DNA of 64,000 nt, from the NCBI GenBank assembly GCA_035578905.1, contig JAQJVL010000105.1, positions 372,001 through 436,000 of the forward strand, given 5' to 3'. The position numbers and the translations under genes were made by a program. Below, piece after piece: positions 12,955 to 26,574 of this stretch. Every line of letters begins with the position of its first letter. The stretch's first letter is position 1. The notes beneath the pieces are model-generated. The model ran no database searches, had not been told where the DNA came from, and saw only the letters and a list, made by a program, of their open reading frames with translations. This stretch comes from Stictocephala bisonia. Taxonomy: Eukaryota > Arthropoda > Insecta > Hemiptera > Membracidae.

Positions 12955-13555
12955 AGGTACGTTTTTACTGGAGCATCTGTAGCGATGTTCACTGAACGAT
13001 CATTGCTGAACGATGATCGCTTAGTGATTATCACAAGTGGTTTGTTTTTACTGAAGCGATGGTTAGTGAGTTATTTTCTATTTTCTGGTGAATAAGCGGT
13101 TTTGTTGCAATGATGGGTGAAAGAAAACAATTTCTGTTAAAATATCTGCTACCAGAAGAAATCAACGACAAAGAAACGTTAGGTATGTGAAGTGCTTCAA
13201 TATTAGAAAACAAAACAATATTTAAAAGACAAGAAGAATGGTACTTCAAAATTTACAACAAATTACTAGGAAACGAGGTTAAGTTTTCACGGTTCTCCAT
13301 TTGACTAAACTTCATTTTGATTTTGTATCAAGATTCACGAAAGAAGACATGAAGAAGTCATCTACAAACTGTATTCCATATCGAGCAGTACTTCACAAAC
13401 AGCTCAAACCACATACACAAGCCACAATAATCGCTCAGCGTCTGTGACTATGTCTGCTCTCGGACCAGTCACCAACAATGATGCTAGTTATTGTTAATTA
13501 TATATCGTTATCTGAATTATATAATCACATCAGACGCTCCAGAGAAAACGGTCCT
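12955..13555. mobile_element. PIF/Harbinger-type element (non-autonomous)
   Basis: The terminal inverted repeats are AGGTACGTTTTTACTGGAGC at the left and AGGACCGTTTTCTCTGGAGC as the complement of the right end, flanked by the 3-bp target duplication TTA (12952-12954 and 13556-13558). TWA targets and a 0.6-kb size fit a Harbinger-derived MITE. Internal reading contains weak transposase-like or MADF-like fragments with stops, so it may be an internally deleted copy. Confidence 0.65.
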
Positions 13556-14000
13556 TTATATACAATATGTGAAGACTGTTTTTAGTCAATGTAACTGCTC
13601 CCTAATTTCTTGGTCAATTTTAACGTTTTAGGAGTCAACAATTTTCCTCTATTCTTAGTTGTACAATGAGGTCTTAACCCTAACAGCAGCAACGGAGGAA
13701 TTATTGGTCGCTTATGCATTGATGAGTTCAAGTTACTTTGGTGATGTAATAAATTAACTGAATCGCAAAACTATGTATACCATTCGAAAGAAAAGATTCC
13801 ATAGTTGCTATTTCATTTATAAAACATCTACTAGCGATTAGTATTTACTAGTTATATATTTATTTGTTGTATGAATCATACAATTGTTGACAATGTCAAT
13901 TTTATAGGTAACAGCAAAGTCACATTTAAATATAGTACAACAGAGTATATATTTACGGTACAATAATAGATAAGAAATTAGCTGAAAATCAGACCAGCAC

Positions 14001-14210
14001 TACGTGGTTCGGATTCCACGTAAAGCTGTAGGTCCCTTAGTTGCCCTGGCTGTTGGGCTATTAATAAATTGCCCTTTCTGAGGAATAGTTGAACTCAGTT
14101 AGTATCCAGACTACACTCATCCACACTCATCGTACACTCATAAAACCATTCATATTCGCCTTAAAATACGCACAACGTTGTGTCGGCGTCTCATATGTAA
14201 GAATGTAAGA
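14001..14210 (+). repeat. LINE/SINE 3'-end repeat, copy B
   Basis: Inverted relative to copy A at 6241-6455 and highly similar over about 210 bp. Begins tacgtggttcggattccacg and ends in a TATGTAAGAATGTAAG tail. The flanks are AT-rich and unrelated to mariner, so the shared block marks the repeat boundaries. Confidence 0.65.
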
Positions 14211-16050
14211 AATGGATGTAACATTGTTAAAATATAATTTTTTAAATAAAAACATTCTTCAATACCATAACAAGTTTTCCAACAAAATTAGTTTTTAAAT
14301 CTTTTTTCCAAGCATTTTTTTATGTGAGGCAACAGAAGTTTCTACACTTGTAGCGAAAACACCATATGACTATTTATAGACTAACCAAGTTTGTAGAGTG
14401 ATCTTAGTGCATTTAACGTTTTAAAGTGTAATATTATTTACGATATAAAAAATATAACAAAACGGTAACTTTTTTTTCAGTTTACATCGCTCACAAAGTT
14501 AATCAGATGATATTATTTGGTTAATTTCAAAAATTAAAAAAAAAAAAAACACTGGTAACTTATTATTGCTGCTATGGTAATTCCAATTCCACCTATGGAA
14601 TGGTAGGAAAGACATCTACAACTTGGTTACTTTGAGTTTTTCGCTATCTTGAAAACAGGTTTAGCTTTAGTAAATTTTTTTGTAAAGGTCTTTTTCTGAC
14701 CTAGTGTCTATTGGATTGATCTATAAAATCAATGTAATCTATTTTTCAAAACAAATAACTAGTTTGTTTGTTATATATGTTTTATTATATACCATTATCA
14801 TGTTGCCTGGCAACAATATGTTACCTCATTGACTATCGTCAGACGAAACAAAAAGTACAATTTCGCTCCTGTGACTGATACTAACCTTTGTCTGCTTTCG
14901 TTGCCATTACTTGTTGATACAATGTTTGTGTTCATAACAGTTAGTTTACATCCAAAGTGAACATTTATTATTTTGTTTTCAGTTTTATTTTATGTTTTTT
15001 TTATTATTTGTGTGCTGTGAGAATTTACTTGTAAATAATAATTTTTTCAATATTATCGCATCTTTTATTTTATACATAAAAGACCAACAAATATTTGTTT
15101 AAATTATGTCTCATAAATATAATTCTATGCTATGGTTACTTTATACAAATGCATTTCATTACATTATAATATATGAAAAAAACTCTCATTAGTCATGTTA
15201 CAAAATATTGCTTTTGTACGATGTGACTAAAAGTGATGATTGGAAATTGGTACTATTTTAGGAATCCCAAGACTCTGTACAATTATTACTAATATCCACT
15301 AAAATATTTATATATTCTAAATCTACAATAAATTTACAACATTTTGTATATCTTGAATGTTTTATAGTAAATACTTTGCATTTTTATATTAGTTTAAAAA
15401 TGGTAATCTTTTTGTAAATTTTGATCGCATAAAACATACCGTCCATTTAAAACATTTATAAATAATCAAACATATAACTTTTATGGTAAACTATGCATAT
15501 TTTATCAGACAAAATGTTACAAATATGGATTTTATTATATTTTCAATTTTTTAATAAACTTTTAAATACAAATGTACATTTTTTAACATTTGACATAAGC
15601 CAACTATGTTTTAATAAATTTCAGTTCATTTTTATATTTGATATTTTTTGGAAAAAATATTAAAATTTTTTACATTTTCAGGAATGTAAATTTTACAATT
15701 GTATAGTCTGTAAAATTGTTATAAATTAATATTATTTTATATGTTTAGTATCAAAAGAATGACAATTTAGTTTTGATTTTAATGATATATAACATGATAT
15801 GGCACTGATAATATTACTGTCTATATATGACCCTTTTTGTTTGGTGCCTGCAAATCAGTAAAAAAAGCCTTGCTGCTGAAAAGTTTTTAGCCTGCCGCTG
15901 TTAGGATTAATTGTTCATTATTTTAATCCTGAAGGGCACAGGAAGCCCTCAAAGGACATTTTTCGGCCATAAGAATAAAATGGAGAGAATTAAAATAATC
16001 TAAAAGTAATAAATGTTGGAATGTAAAAAATGATGTTCATAATACTGACA
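14211..16050. other. AT-rich intergenic stretch
   Basis: Nothing coding is recognised. Homopolymer runs (for example A12 near 14540) and very low GC dominate. Confidence 0.4.
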
Positions 16051-16099
16051 GGTTTATAGAACTTTCCTGTGTGAGAGAGAGAGAAAATTTTATCAATTC

Positions 16100-18330
16100 G
16101 GTGGAAGTTTTGTTTGGTCTATAACTTAAATACAATAAATATGGAAAAGGACAGTTCAGAAAATTTTATAGATCAAGAGTACTTTTTTCCACATCATCCA
16201 GTTATAAAAGAGTCAATCTCAACATTAAAGTTTTGTGTGATGTTTGACACTTCTGCAAAGAAATCAACTGGACTTTCTCTAAATATAATGATTGTTCGCC
16301 CAACCTTTCAAGACATCCTCTTCTCGATTTTAATGAGAGTCAGTACACTTATTTAGGTGTTAACAGCTGATGCTGAGAATATGGTATCAGCAAATATGAG
16401 TAGGATCAACTCAAAGAAATCTGATAAACTTCACAGGTGAAACTGCTAGTGCTCCATAATTGGTTGTCAAGACCTCCAAAAGCTATTTATTGATGAGAAA
16501 CACAATTTCCCAATAGCCTCTAAAGAAGTCAAGAAGAACTTTTATGTTTATGACTTGCTGACTGGAAATGACAGCATAGAAGGAGCTATTAAATTTCAAA
16601 GATACGAGCTCGTAAATTGCTCAAGATAAATTGTTCAACTTATGTAAGTGAAATACCAATCATAATGAACTTTGATACCTTTCTTTCCAAAGCTAAGGGC
16701 ACTCCAACCACAACATTCACAGAGTGACTCACTTGGGAAGACTTTAGATTTGTTATGGAATGCAAAAGATGACACCCTTCGTTCAAACACAACATGAAAT
16801 ATGATGTCTCAGATTACAAGTCTTGAGATATTACTAAGAGAACAGTTTAGCCACAGTTACTAAACTGTTTGTCCATTAGTTTTGCTGTCACCTATCGCAG
16901 AGGATCTAAGCAAAGCTTTTTATGGGAGCTTTGGAAGAATAAGTTATTTTGAGATGACTCTCTCCCTAGAAATCTTGAATACATATGGCTGAAATTTAAA
17001 CACTTCAAACAATCTTCAGATTCCTCAAAGTACCATGTCTTCTCAGGATACCCTCAAAGCAACTGGGTTTTTGGATGAATCTGAGACAGTATGCAGTAAT
17101 GCAGTGTGTATAAAATACTGTATAAACAACATATCACAAGTCAACTTCTTTGTTCGTAGTCACAAGTTGCAACTTTAAAAACTATCTCTCTTCCAATACT
17201 GGAACGCTGTGGTGTTCTGTTACTATGTGAACTGATGTCCCAAGTAAATACTTCTCTTGGCAACATAATTCACAATTATTTCTACTGGACATCCTGAATA
17301 GTTAGCTTGGGTATCATCAGATGCAGCCTGATGGAAATCATTGATCGCCAAAAGGGTCTCCAACATTCATGACAATACAAAACTACAAGATTGGAGACAC
17401 ATGAGAAGTGAGGACAATCATGCAGATTTAGTTTCCAAAGAAGTGAAGACCGTAGACTTTCTGCATCCCCAACTTTGGTGGAACAGATATGCTTGGCTCA
17501 AGGCAGACAAATCACTGTGGCCAGCTACACCAATCAGAAGAACTTTAGACAACATCCTTCTGAAAGAAAATAAAGAAAGGATGACTCTTCAGTTGCAAGA
17601 GCTGAGATCAACCACATGTTTTCCACCATACAAAAATTCTCTAGCCTTCGGTGTTTGCTGAGAGTTATACCATAATATGTTAGATTCACGTATACTTGTA
17701 CAAACTAGCTTCTAAAATTACAGACAACTTAAACCATAAGAGACCTCGGGCTTTACTGGAAAAGCTTATTCAAATTAAACACAAGCATTTCTTTGCTGAA
17801 GATAAATTAAGTTTGTCAAATTCTTAGGAAGTAAAAAGAATAAAATATTCATGCTTGCAGCCCTCTATTGATGCTGATAGAATACTTCGTGTTGGAGATC
17901 CCCTTGATCTCCCTGCATTTATGACGATGATGCAAGTATGACGATAAACATCCTGCTGTTCTTCCAAAGGATTTGCATTTATTTAACAAAATTAATATCA
18001 AGATATAAGCTCATTCTGTATTTACATGCTGGGCCTCAAGAATGCTGGGGATAAGAACTTTAGGAGGAAGAAATCTTATCAGACACATCTTATCAGTCTA
18101 TGCCTAGTTTCGAAATTAGGCCTAGATGAACACAGCCGGAAATGAAAAAAGTTTCATTTAAAGAACCACACCATATTGCCCATTCTCAAATACTGCTGTA
18201 GACTACTGTCGGCCATTCTACAATAAAGTTAGAGAAAAAAGAAAAGGCAATCTCGGTTACAAGTGAAGCATCAGAGTGGTTACAAGTGAAACAGCCTCTG
18301 TACTACTGAAAAGAGCAGTCAACCATCTAT
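16100..18330 (+). pseudogene. Bel/Pao retrotransposon pol relic
   Basis: Plus-strand pieces match the Pao-family polyprotein order. At 16180-16350 the RT start reads YFFPHHPVIKES followed by FDTSAKKSTGLSLN (family form: HHPVIKESS..., FDASA..S.G.SLN). At 17370-17540 is the RNase H/integrase linker DNHADLVSKE..., LWWNRYAWLKADKSLWP. Near 18020 is LHAGPQ, from the integrase zinc-binding region. The frame is broken by many stops and indels and no LTRs are visible at either side. Confidence 0.7.
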
Positions 18331-19026
18331 GTGTGCTGCCAGTCAACAAGGACTAATACTGACTGTTGTACATATTTTTATTTTTATTACGGTATGTGTT
18401 ATGTTTAGTATGTTTCTACTTGTTTATTTTTTGTATATTCATTTTTGAGTTTTGAATTTCTAGCTGTCATATTTTGCTAATATACTTTTTTTGGTATAAA
18501 ATTATTGCATCTTGCTTTTGACTTTGAGTAGTTAATTTTGTTTACATTGTTTAATTTAACAAACGTCATATTAATGTTTAATACCAGGACCAGGTTCATT
18601 TTCATCTTGTGTTAATATCGTTATTGGCATAGAGCTGAACTGCACAGTTGAAACAGAAGTAATGTTATTAATAAATAACAAGAAAAAAAAGGTCCTAAAT
18701 TAGAACCTTGTGGTATTCCTGGACTGGCAACAAAGTTCTCTGAGTACACACCACCAAATCACAATTTAAATGTCTTATCCAAAAGGTAAGATTTCATCTA
18801 CTGAATAAGGTCTGGAGAGAATCCACAGGAAGGAAGCTTTTAAAAAATACATGGTGAGGAAGCTTGTCGAATGTCTTCTGAAAATCAAGATAAATGGTAT
18901 CAACCTGTGCTCGATGCTCAACTGCAGGAAATGAGGATATGTTCATAACAGTTGAACAATCTTTCACGAAGCCATGCTGGTGAGAAGAGATAAGGTGGTA
19001 GAGTCTCTTTTACAACAACCTATATA

Positions 19027-21982
19027 CAAGGTAACCAGAGTTCTAAAAGACCAAAACAGGACATAATCTCTTGTAACTATTCTCTGCATACATTTATCTG
19101 GCAATGTGGGGAGTTCAGGGTTACACATTGGGTTCTGGATCACTTTATATATTCAAATTATAAATTATATTTACTATAACAGTTGAAAACCACTTTTTAG
19201 ATTGTTTCCTTACATTTTTGATACTTTGAATATAATGTATAATATTCTGTTATTGTATAATAATAATGATGATTTTTACTGTCTTTACTAAAAAGTATCA
19301 GACAATGATCATATATAAAAATTACAAAAATATATATAACTTAATAATAAGAATGGGAAAGTATTCAAATTCAAAATCTTCTTCATTTACATTTTTATAC
19401 ACTATATGTTTTTATAAGGTCTTCATAAATTTGTAACTGTATATTATTTCATCATATCTCAAAATCTTGTATGTGATATAAAAACTTCCTGTATAAATAG
19501 ATTTTATTGTTTTCTTGAAGTTTATTTCATCCAAATTTAAATTTTGTACATGTAATGTTAATTTATTAAAATGTTTATTATGCATTATTTTTTATACTGT
19601 TGGAATATATATTGCATACACAGGACAATATTTGAAAAATATCGTGTAATAAAATATGGGGTATCAAATAATTAAATCCAATTGTTTTATGGAGTAGATG
19701 ACATTATTTATTTATTAAGTACACATGGGTGAATTTATTTTAATAAAGAAATTTAAATAAATATTTTGAACACAGTGTTAACAGTAATAAAATGAACACT
19801 GAGCAATATAATATAATTCAAAACAGTTAAATATTAGAAAACACTTGATAATTAATTAACAGGTATATTTTGCTGATTAATTAATTTTCTTTAAAATGTC
19901 TGGTTTTTGTTTTATCGTCTGTAAAAACTGGTCAAACAGCATTCCTAAATTGCATTTTACCAGTAGTAAAATCAGTGTTGAAATTTTAAGCTGAGATTTA
20001 TTCTCACTATCGTTTATGATAGTGAAAACGTGTTCCACTGGAGCATTGGTTTCTGGTAGACAAAGAAAAAAGCAACCATCTCTTTTTTATATTCTATATA
20101 GGAATATTGTGGTTTCAGAAATATCTCAACCCATTTCTGATCCAAAGGTTTTTTTATCCTCGGTCCACTGAAGCAATTTTTCTTGTATTAAGTACAGTAC
20201 TTCTTAAAATAAATTATCCATCAAACATTCTATAATTACCTTTAATTTTTCCAATGTCTTTAATTCCCAAATAGCTTTAATTTTTCAAATTGGCTGGCAA
20301 TCCAATGAATTCCTTCCTCGACTTTTGAAAACTATCCACTGATATGTTTTCATTTCATCAAATTGCCAGGTCCACATATGATAAAAAGTACAAACGTTAC
20401 TTACAATATACTTGTTGTCTACTGCTCCTTTTATATGTTTTATACAGTTTCGGACAACAAGAGGTACAAAAGCTATTCTCTAACCTCTCTTTATACTTCA
20501 TGCGTAAGTCTGACAGAATTGTAGCCACTTCAACGAACTCACTTTCTGACCTTCAATTTGTTTGGTCGTATAATGGAAAACAGCAACTTGGCTATGTACA
20601 AAGAAAAGCCATAATCCAGCACATGGATCGCTAAAAATGTTCTTGATAAGCTATGGACGTTTGTTATGAGATAAAAAGTAAATTTTTAGTGGCTGAAAGA
20701 GCTTCAAGATCTGTTCAACTGCCGGCATGAGTGCTGACCATCTGGTTTTCCTGTATCCTAAAAGACTAATGCATTCTACAGCAGCTTCTATACAAAACTC
20801 CTTAAATGTTTCAATTCTCACTGTGTAGATGTAGAAGTGTGCATAAATCTTAACTACAACAGCCTCTATATAAGTAGGGAGCCTGTCTGCTGCTGTCTGA
20901 ATTTTATTGTTTATCACATGGGCAGCACACCCAATTCTAATCAAATCATCTCCTAATGTAGTTTTGAATTTGCTAAACATATTATTTTTTCCCATAAGTG
21001 CTGCGCCGTATCGTCAGCAGAAAACCTAACTACTTTATGGCTAATTTCTGACTTTTGACAATCTTCTATCAACTGGTTGACAATTATTTCGGATGTCTCT
21101 CCAGGAAGACTGAAATTCGAACAGTTTGACCTGAACTCCCGTGTCAGGGTCAAAGTATCGGGTCAATGTTGGAAACATCTTTAGATCTCTGTGGTTGGAT
21201 GAATTCAAAGAAATGGAAACGAAGTGAGCCTTTTTAAAATTGAATTTAAGTCACTCTCTGAAAATGGTGCTAGTACATTAATAACAACAGCCTCAAATTT
21301 AGTTTGGGCACAAGAAAACTTTGGTTCAAAAACATTCTGTTTATTTTTAACGTACAGTCAGAAGCTTTAGCAGTCACTGACTGTGTGATGATACTCCTTC
21401 TGCAGCAGCTAGTTCTGATTCTTTGTTACCAAAAGTAGTTGACGTGAAATATTTACTTACAGAACTGAAGGAAGAGGCTGCTGAAAGGGCCAGTTTATGT
21501 TTTTCACTCCATGTTGATTTATATAAGATTTTCCTCTGAGTGAAACTGAAAATTCTGTACCACACGTTAAACATTTAACATATGAATCATTTTTAGTTTT
21601 TTTTGATAAATGTAAATTCTTTTTTCAGGCTGACAAAGGGACAAGATGGTTAGGGAGGGAGGGATGAACACTGCCTACTGTTGAAGTCAATAATGAATGA
21701 CAGAAATATACCTACAGCAGTAGTAAGGATGTCTACGTTCTATTCATAGTCATTAGCTATTGCCTTTAATGCAATAAATGCTGTTAATATGCTGGATATA
21801 TTAACTTTTTAAATATTGAATGCATTTGTTTAAATTATAAAACAAAATATTAATGTAGTATGTCAGTATATCTGATACAACTGTATCAAAACGGGACAAA
21901 TAGGTGTCCCCAAAAGGATTAGCAGGACATATGTCTCCAAAATTGGACTGTCCCATTGAAAACGGGACGTCTGGTCACTTTA
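19027..21982 (-). mobile_element. hAT transposon relic
   Basis: The termini are caaggtaaccagagttct (left) and taaagtgaccagacgtcc (complement of right), both of the hAT GACCAGACGTCC type. Flanking 8-bp target duplication with one change: cctatata (19019-19026) and cctatgta (21983-21990). The element is 2956 bp, a normal autonomous hAT length, and carries a broken transposase on the minus strand. It sits inside a LINE. Confidence 0.8.
19900..21600 (-). pseudogene. hAT transposase remnant
   Basis: Minus-strand coding pieces: a BED-finger-like start near 21590 (CLTCGTEFSV), a catalytic-core-like open segment 20651-20995 containing LIRIGCAAHVINNKIQTAAD and LGYRKTRWSALMPAVEQIL, and near 20050 a C-terminal hAT dimerisation-like segment (NAPVEHVFTII). 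Multiple stops and frameshifts separate them. Confidence 0.75.
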
Positions 21983-22573
21983 CCTATGTACAACTTTTTT
22001 CAAATTCTAATGTACTACACACAGAACAGATTTTGGTCTAAAATTAGATAGGTTCTGTAGTCCTATTTTTTTGGAATAGATTTAATTATTCGTGTCTTTC
22101 AGACCGAAGGATACTCTGCTGCTATTAATTTCCAGTTGAATAACGGGGCAGCACAGGGCAATTATGTCAGACACTCCTTTAATAACAAGCAATGGAATAA
22201 TATGAATACCAGATTCTGAGTGAGTCAACTCTTGATGGCATATTGAACGGATTCCACATATACGAAGGGAATGTCAACAACTGAAATGTTTTCAGGTGGA
22301 TATATAATTTCAGGTTCTGCATTCAATTGCACATAATCAAAAGTTTAGTAAACCAACTTAAAATATTCATCAAACTTTGAACGCAACACAGTGGCGTCAG
22401 TACGAACCCTGCTGTCTATGCTTGCCAATCACTGCCGGGATAGAAGAGAAATAGTCCCTAAACTGGTTAACATATTTCCAGAAGTTAGTGGGTTTTAACT
22501 TCAGGTCGCGGTCGCACTTAACACTGAGAGCATACTCCTCCCTCCTGCAGCGATCTAATTTGACTTTGACAGC

Positions 22574-23875
22574 TAGAGGCGTATTTGTAGATTAGCCGCC
22601 CCTGGGCTAGACACATTTTGCCCCCCCCCCCCCACCCAGTGGCGAATTTCACGTTTTGCCGCCTAGGGGATATAGCGGCTATCTGCCCCCCCCCCCCGCC
22701 CTTTGTTTGTATCATATATAATGTTGTACTAAAAACTTAGTAGGTAGTAGGTATCCAACATAAGCTGAACACTATAAGTTAAAACCAATTTATTTTAATC
22801 GTGTTATTAATTGAAATGTTAGTGGCGTATTTTAGTTTACAAATGTTGTAATTTAGTAGAATTGTTGAAAGAAATAAGAACAATTTACAATAATAAATCA
22901 AGTAATATATGAGTTGTAAGTATACAAGCGAACCATATTCGGTCCGTAATACTCTACACTTTGGAGTGACATAATTGTGCTATTTTCACAAAATGGCTAA
23001 TGCTCATGAGTACTATAATTTCCTATTGATTGATGTATTTAAGCAACTCCACACGTACCGGTATATCTTAATATTTTTGTTGTGGTAGTGATATGTATGA
23101 TTTGTTATACGTAGCCTAATAAGTTAAACAAAAAATCACTTAACAGAAGTAAAACGTAAGTGAATAATTATATCATATTTAGGTTCAAAGGTTCAGAGCT
23201 GGACGTATATTGCGAAGGTTGTAGTATGATAATAAGTTCACCCATGTATAGGCCACTTAACTGTAAAAAATGTTAGTTTACCCACCTGTAATATCTCAGA
23301 ATATAATATAGATGACTGGCGAAATCGGTTAGTAGTTTAAAGTGTAATAATGTTCACAGTTCCATTCAACTCCAGACTCCCCATACTTCCTTGTACAGTC
23401 ACACTGTGCACTAAACCACAACCAAATACAGTACGGTACCATACACTACTGTATAATCTGCGTTTAAAGGGCGCGGCGCGTCACACAGCGAATTCGCGAA
23501 GAGGAAGAGAATCTCCAGTCAGACTAGAGGCCGTTTCAGGGTGGGGGTGGGGTAGGGGCGCGAGTTGGCGACGAACATCAGACATAGCCTACATACGTCT
23601 TCCTCTACCACTCTTCCCCGGACCCGCCTATCAACAAAAGTACACAACTTCTGCCACTCTCGCTCTATACATACATTCGTAACACAGTTAGATGACAGCC
23701 GTAACTTGATAATATTTTGTAAAGAACAATACTTTGTACTTGACATTAACGCCCTTAATTTTCAAATATTCTCAAAATACCATTACATGCCTGGTAACTT
23801 CCAACTCCTTCGCCGCCCCCTAAATTCTGCCGCCCTGGGCTACAGCCCCTATAGCCCCCCCTAAATACGCCACTG
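22574..23875. mobile_element. hAT-like non-autonomous element, copy 1
   Basis: The ends are tagaggcgtattt (left) and cagtggcgtattt (complement of right), flanked by 8-bp direct repeats ttgacagc at 22566-22573 and 23876-23883. It is 1302 bp with C/G-rich runs near both ends and no transposase recognised. Excising it restores the LINE reading frame across the site. Confidence 0.8.
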
Positions 23876-24341
23876 TTGACAGCTCTCCTCAAGCCAAGAT
23901 TAATCTCGTATTTGTTTGTACCTCCTGAACGCTTATATTTTGTAAAATTAGAAACTTTCCTTCTAATTTTTTTTTTTTTTAATTAATGTTGATACAGTAA
24001 TCATTACTTTATGACAACATTGTATGTAACTGTTTTTAATTGACGTTTATAGTAATACATACACAGATCCGTTAGGGTAACATAGAGATATCTTAAAATT
24101 TAACTGAAAGAATTCTGATATCCAAATTATGCTTTTTGATAATTTTGTTCAATATTCAAGAATTTGATTGGAGGAAGTATTTTTATAAGTAGTCTAATCT
24201 GGGTTAGAGTGAAGAGCTGAAAGTACTTTTTATTGATAAGTAAATCAATGAGACCTGAATATACCCAGAAAATAAAATTATCATTGAAGTTCATAGTTCA
24301 AATGTATTGGTCTACATTTATTAAATGTATGTTAATAAATT

Positions 24342-24342
<1 letters not shown>

Positions 24343-24411
<69 letters not shown>
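24343..24411. repeat. (TA)n microsatellite, copy 1
   Basis: An uninterrupted TA run of about 69 bp. Copy 2 near 28414-28475 is a few bases shorter, a common slippage difference. Confidence 0.95.
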
Positions 24412-25157
24412 TGTATATATTATTTTATATATTTATTATATAAAAATAAATTAAATTTATTAAAACTCCGAGAAATAATTCTGTGAGTCAAAATAAAGAG
24501 ATAATCAAGAAAAACAAATCCAAAACCCCTTCATTTACCAGATATCCACCATTTTGTGTTTTTACAAAATAAAATTATCTTGGAATTTTGTCAATCAATC
24601 TTTATGAAACGCTGTATATATGTTAAGATAAAGATGCCTATTATAAGGAACAATCAACTAAGTTTAAATTAAAAATTCAAATGTTTTACATTTTAAATTT
24701 TTAAACTGAATTGGTGGGAAAATAGTAAGAACTTAAAAAGTTACTGAGAACAATTTTCTTTTGAACATTTTATTTTCAACCTGTCAACATAAGATGTCAA
24801 TAGAGTATTTCTAATAAGTTATAAGAAAAAACACAGAAAAAAATCACTATCCCTGGGAAGAAGGAGCTCCTTTCGACTTACTCACAGGGAAAAGGAGCTC
24901 TTTGCTTGTTCCACTGAAGAAGGGGCTCATTGGAAAAGTCACAACTGGTGGGAGGAATTGTACTACTACCAATTTGCCTGTTTGTATTATTGTTTGAGGC
25001 TATGACTGGATTCTTTTACTGTGTTGTACTGTTAAAATAGTCTATATAACAATAAGTATAGTAATAATAAGTATAATAGTGTTGTGTAGTAAGTAAGATA
25101 TTGTATGTATATACTCGTAAATAGAAAGTACCCTTTTTAGTAGTGTGTGTGTGAATT

Positions 25158-25232
25158 ATGGAAGGTGATACCAGTGGTGGTGAGGGTGGTAATAAATATG
25201 GAAATTACAGCAAGAAACGAAAGATGAAGGAA
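25158..25232 (+). CDS. possible short first exon, copy 1 (unrecognised)
   Basis: An ATG-initiated 25-codon stretch begins MEGDTSGGEGGNKYG and ends in a basic cluster KKRKMKE, followed directly by a strong donor consensus (gaa^gtaagt at 25233). Unspliced, it stops five codons later. Gly-rich acidic start plus a nuclear-signal-like basic patch could be the N-terminus of a nuclear protein or transposase. No downstream exon is identified, so this is tentative. Confidence 0.25.
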
Positions 25233-26574
25233 GTAAGTAAAAAATAAACTAATGAGCTATGAGGCAGGACAAAATTGTTTATGCTGCAAATGATGTTTTA
25301 ATTTAATAACAGAAACATTAAGGGTTGAGAAACTTAAAAACTCTAACTTTCTTGAAAGCCAAGATTTGAACAAATTCTTATATCTGTGGGCTGAATACTG
25401 TACTTCCAGTAAACCACAATACAACAAATAAAGACACACGAAAATGTGATGGTTTATAAGTATAAAGTTCGTGATTTGATTGAAGAAATAATAAAAGTGT
25501 GACGGTTTAGCCTTAAACCCCAGTTCAAATAATAAATATCAAACAAAATAATAATTACGGTACTCAATACAAATTAACTAATATTAGAACTTATGTTCCC
25601 AGTAAGAACTAGAGATTTTTTTATTCAACAGTCAACCTCAATATGTTATTAATTTTTCATTCTAGAGCCACATGGCAATTCACCAGTGGTGTTACAATAT
25701 TTCTACAAGTTAATAATGTCGGATAGCATTGGTACGCAGAAAACACCTAAACCACTGACGACATGTCAGCAGAAACATCCGGCGTGAGGAGAACAGCCTA
25801 CATTCCTTGGTTAATTCCGAGTCGTGCCTTACGGCAATACGAAGTTCGCAGCACTTGCCGGCTGCCAAGCGGATTGGAGGGAAACGCTCGGGAAGTGCCG
25901 AAAATGCTGTAGCGAAAGCATTCTGTAGGGAGGCGCGTAACTTATCGATGCATACTGGGTCCCTCCCCCCTATAACCAATTAGTCTAAGTTCTAATTCAA
26001 AATTTATAAACTAGTCTTTATTTTTATAAGTCTTTAAATTATAAGTACTTATATAAGTAATTTTAATTACTTATAAGTATAAACAGTATAAATCAAATTC
26101 GTTAATTAGTTTTGTAGGCCTAGGCAATTTTAATAATAGATATACAACACTACATTAAACATAAAAAATAGCTATATTATTTTAACATAATATTCAAACA
26201 TGCTTTGAACAATTCTTATAGGCCTAGCCTATTTTCCAATAACAAGGTAATCAAAATATACACAATAGATATGTTTATTTCCATGATGACTGTGAACACT
26301 CAAATTCAATGGGTCTTTTCAGACACATTTGACATATCTAAAATTCAATGTTTTAGTGAACATTAAAATTCAATACCAATATCTGCAGAGAAATACAAGG
26401 ATCTTCAGGACCTGACAAAATTTTGTGGTCCCTTTGCAGCTGAAATGTCCTGATTGTTATCTTTCGTCTTTAATGTAATATAACTAGTAACCAAAGTAAT
26501 TTTACATTAATTGGTTTTTAATAAAACAGAGTGTCTTATATAATATTGAGTTGTATTAATGAATACTACCTGTA

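Larger units (their letters stand above)
18560..23960 (-). pseudogene. LINE pol relic split by two hAT insertions
   Basis: Three blocks read as one non-LTR pol on the minus strand. Block 23960-23876 and 22573-21983 covers the endonuclease-RT linker (YEINLGLRRAVK..LDRCRREEYALSV, then PTNFWKYVNQF). Block 19026-18560 is the RT: RLYHLISSHQHGFVKDCST, then IYLDFQKTFDKLPHHV, then GIPQGSNLGP and a decayed catalytic motif QLYANND where active enzymes have YADD. Removing the two hAT elements restores the reading across each junction. Confidence 0.75.

Noticed and set aside
13031..13249. 72-codon minus ORF
   Set aside because: It lies inside the Harbinger-type element, without domain similarity.
23350..23864. 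Overlapping ORFs (110, 75 and 99 codons) repeated at 27419-27933
   Set aside because: They lie inside a hAT-like element, overlap on both strands and lack domains. Their repetition only reflects the tandem duplication.
25710..25979. 89-codon minus ORF repeated at 29775-30044
   Set aside because: It follows a locally GC-rich block. No recognisable domain, splice partner or start context.
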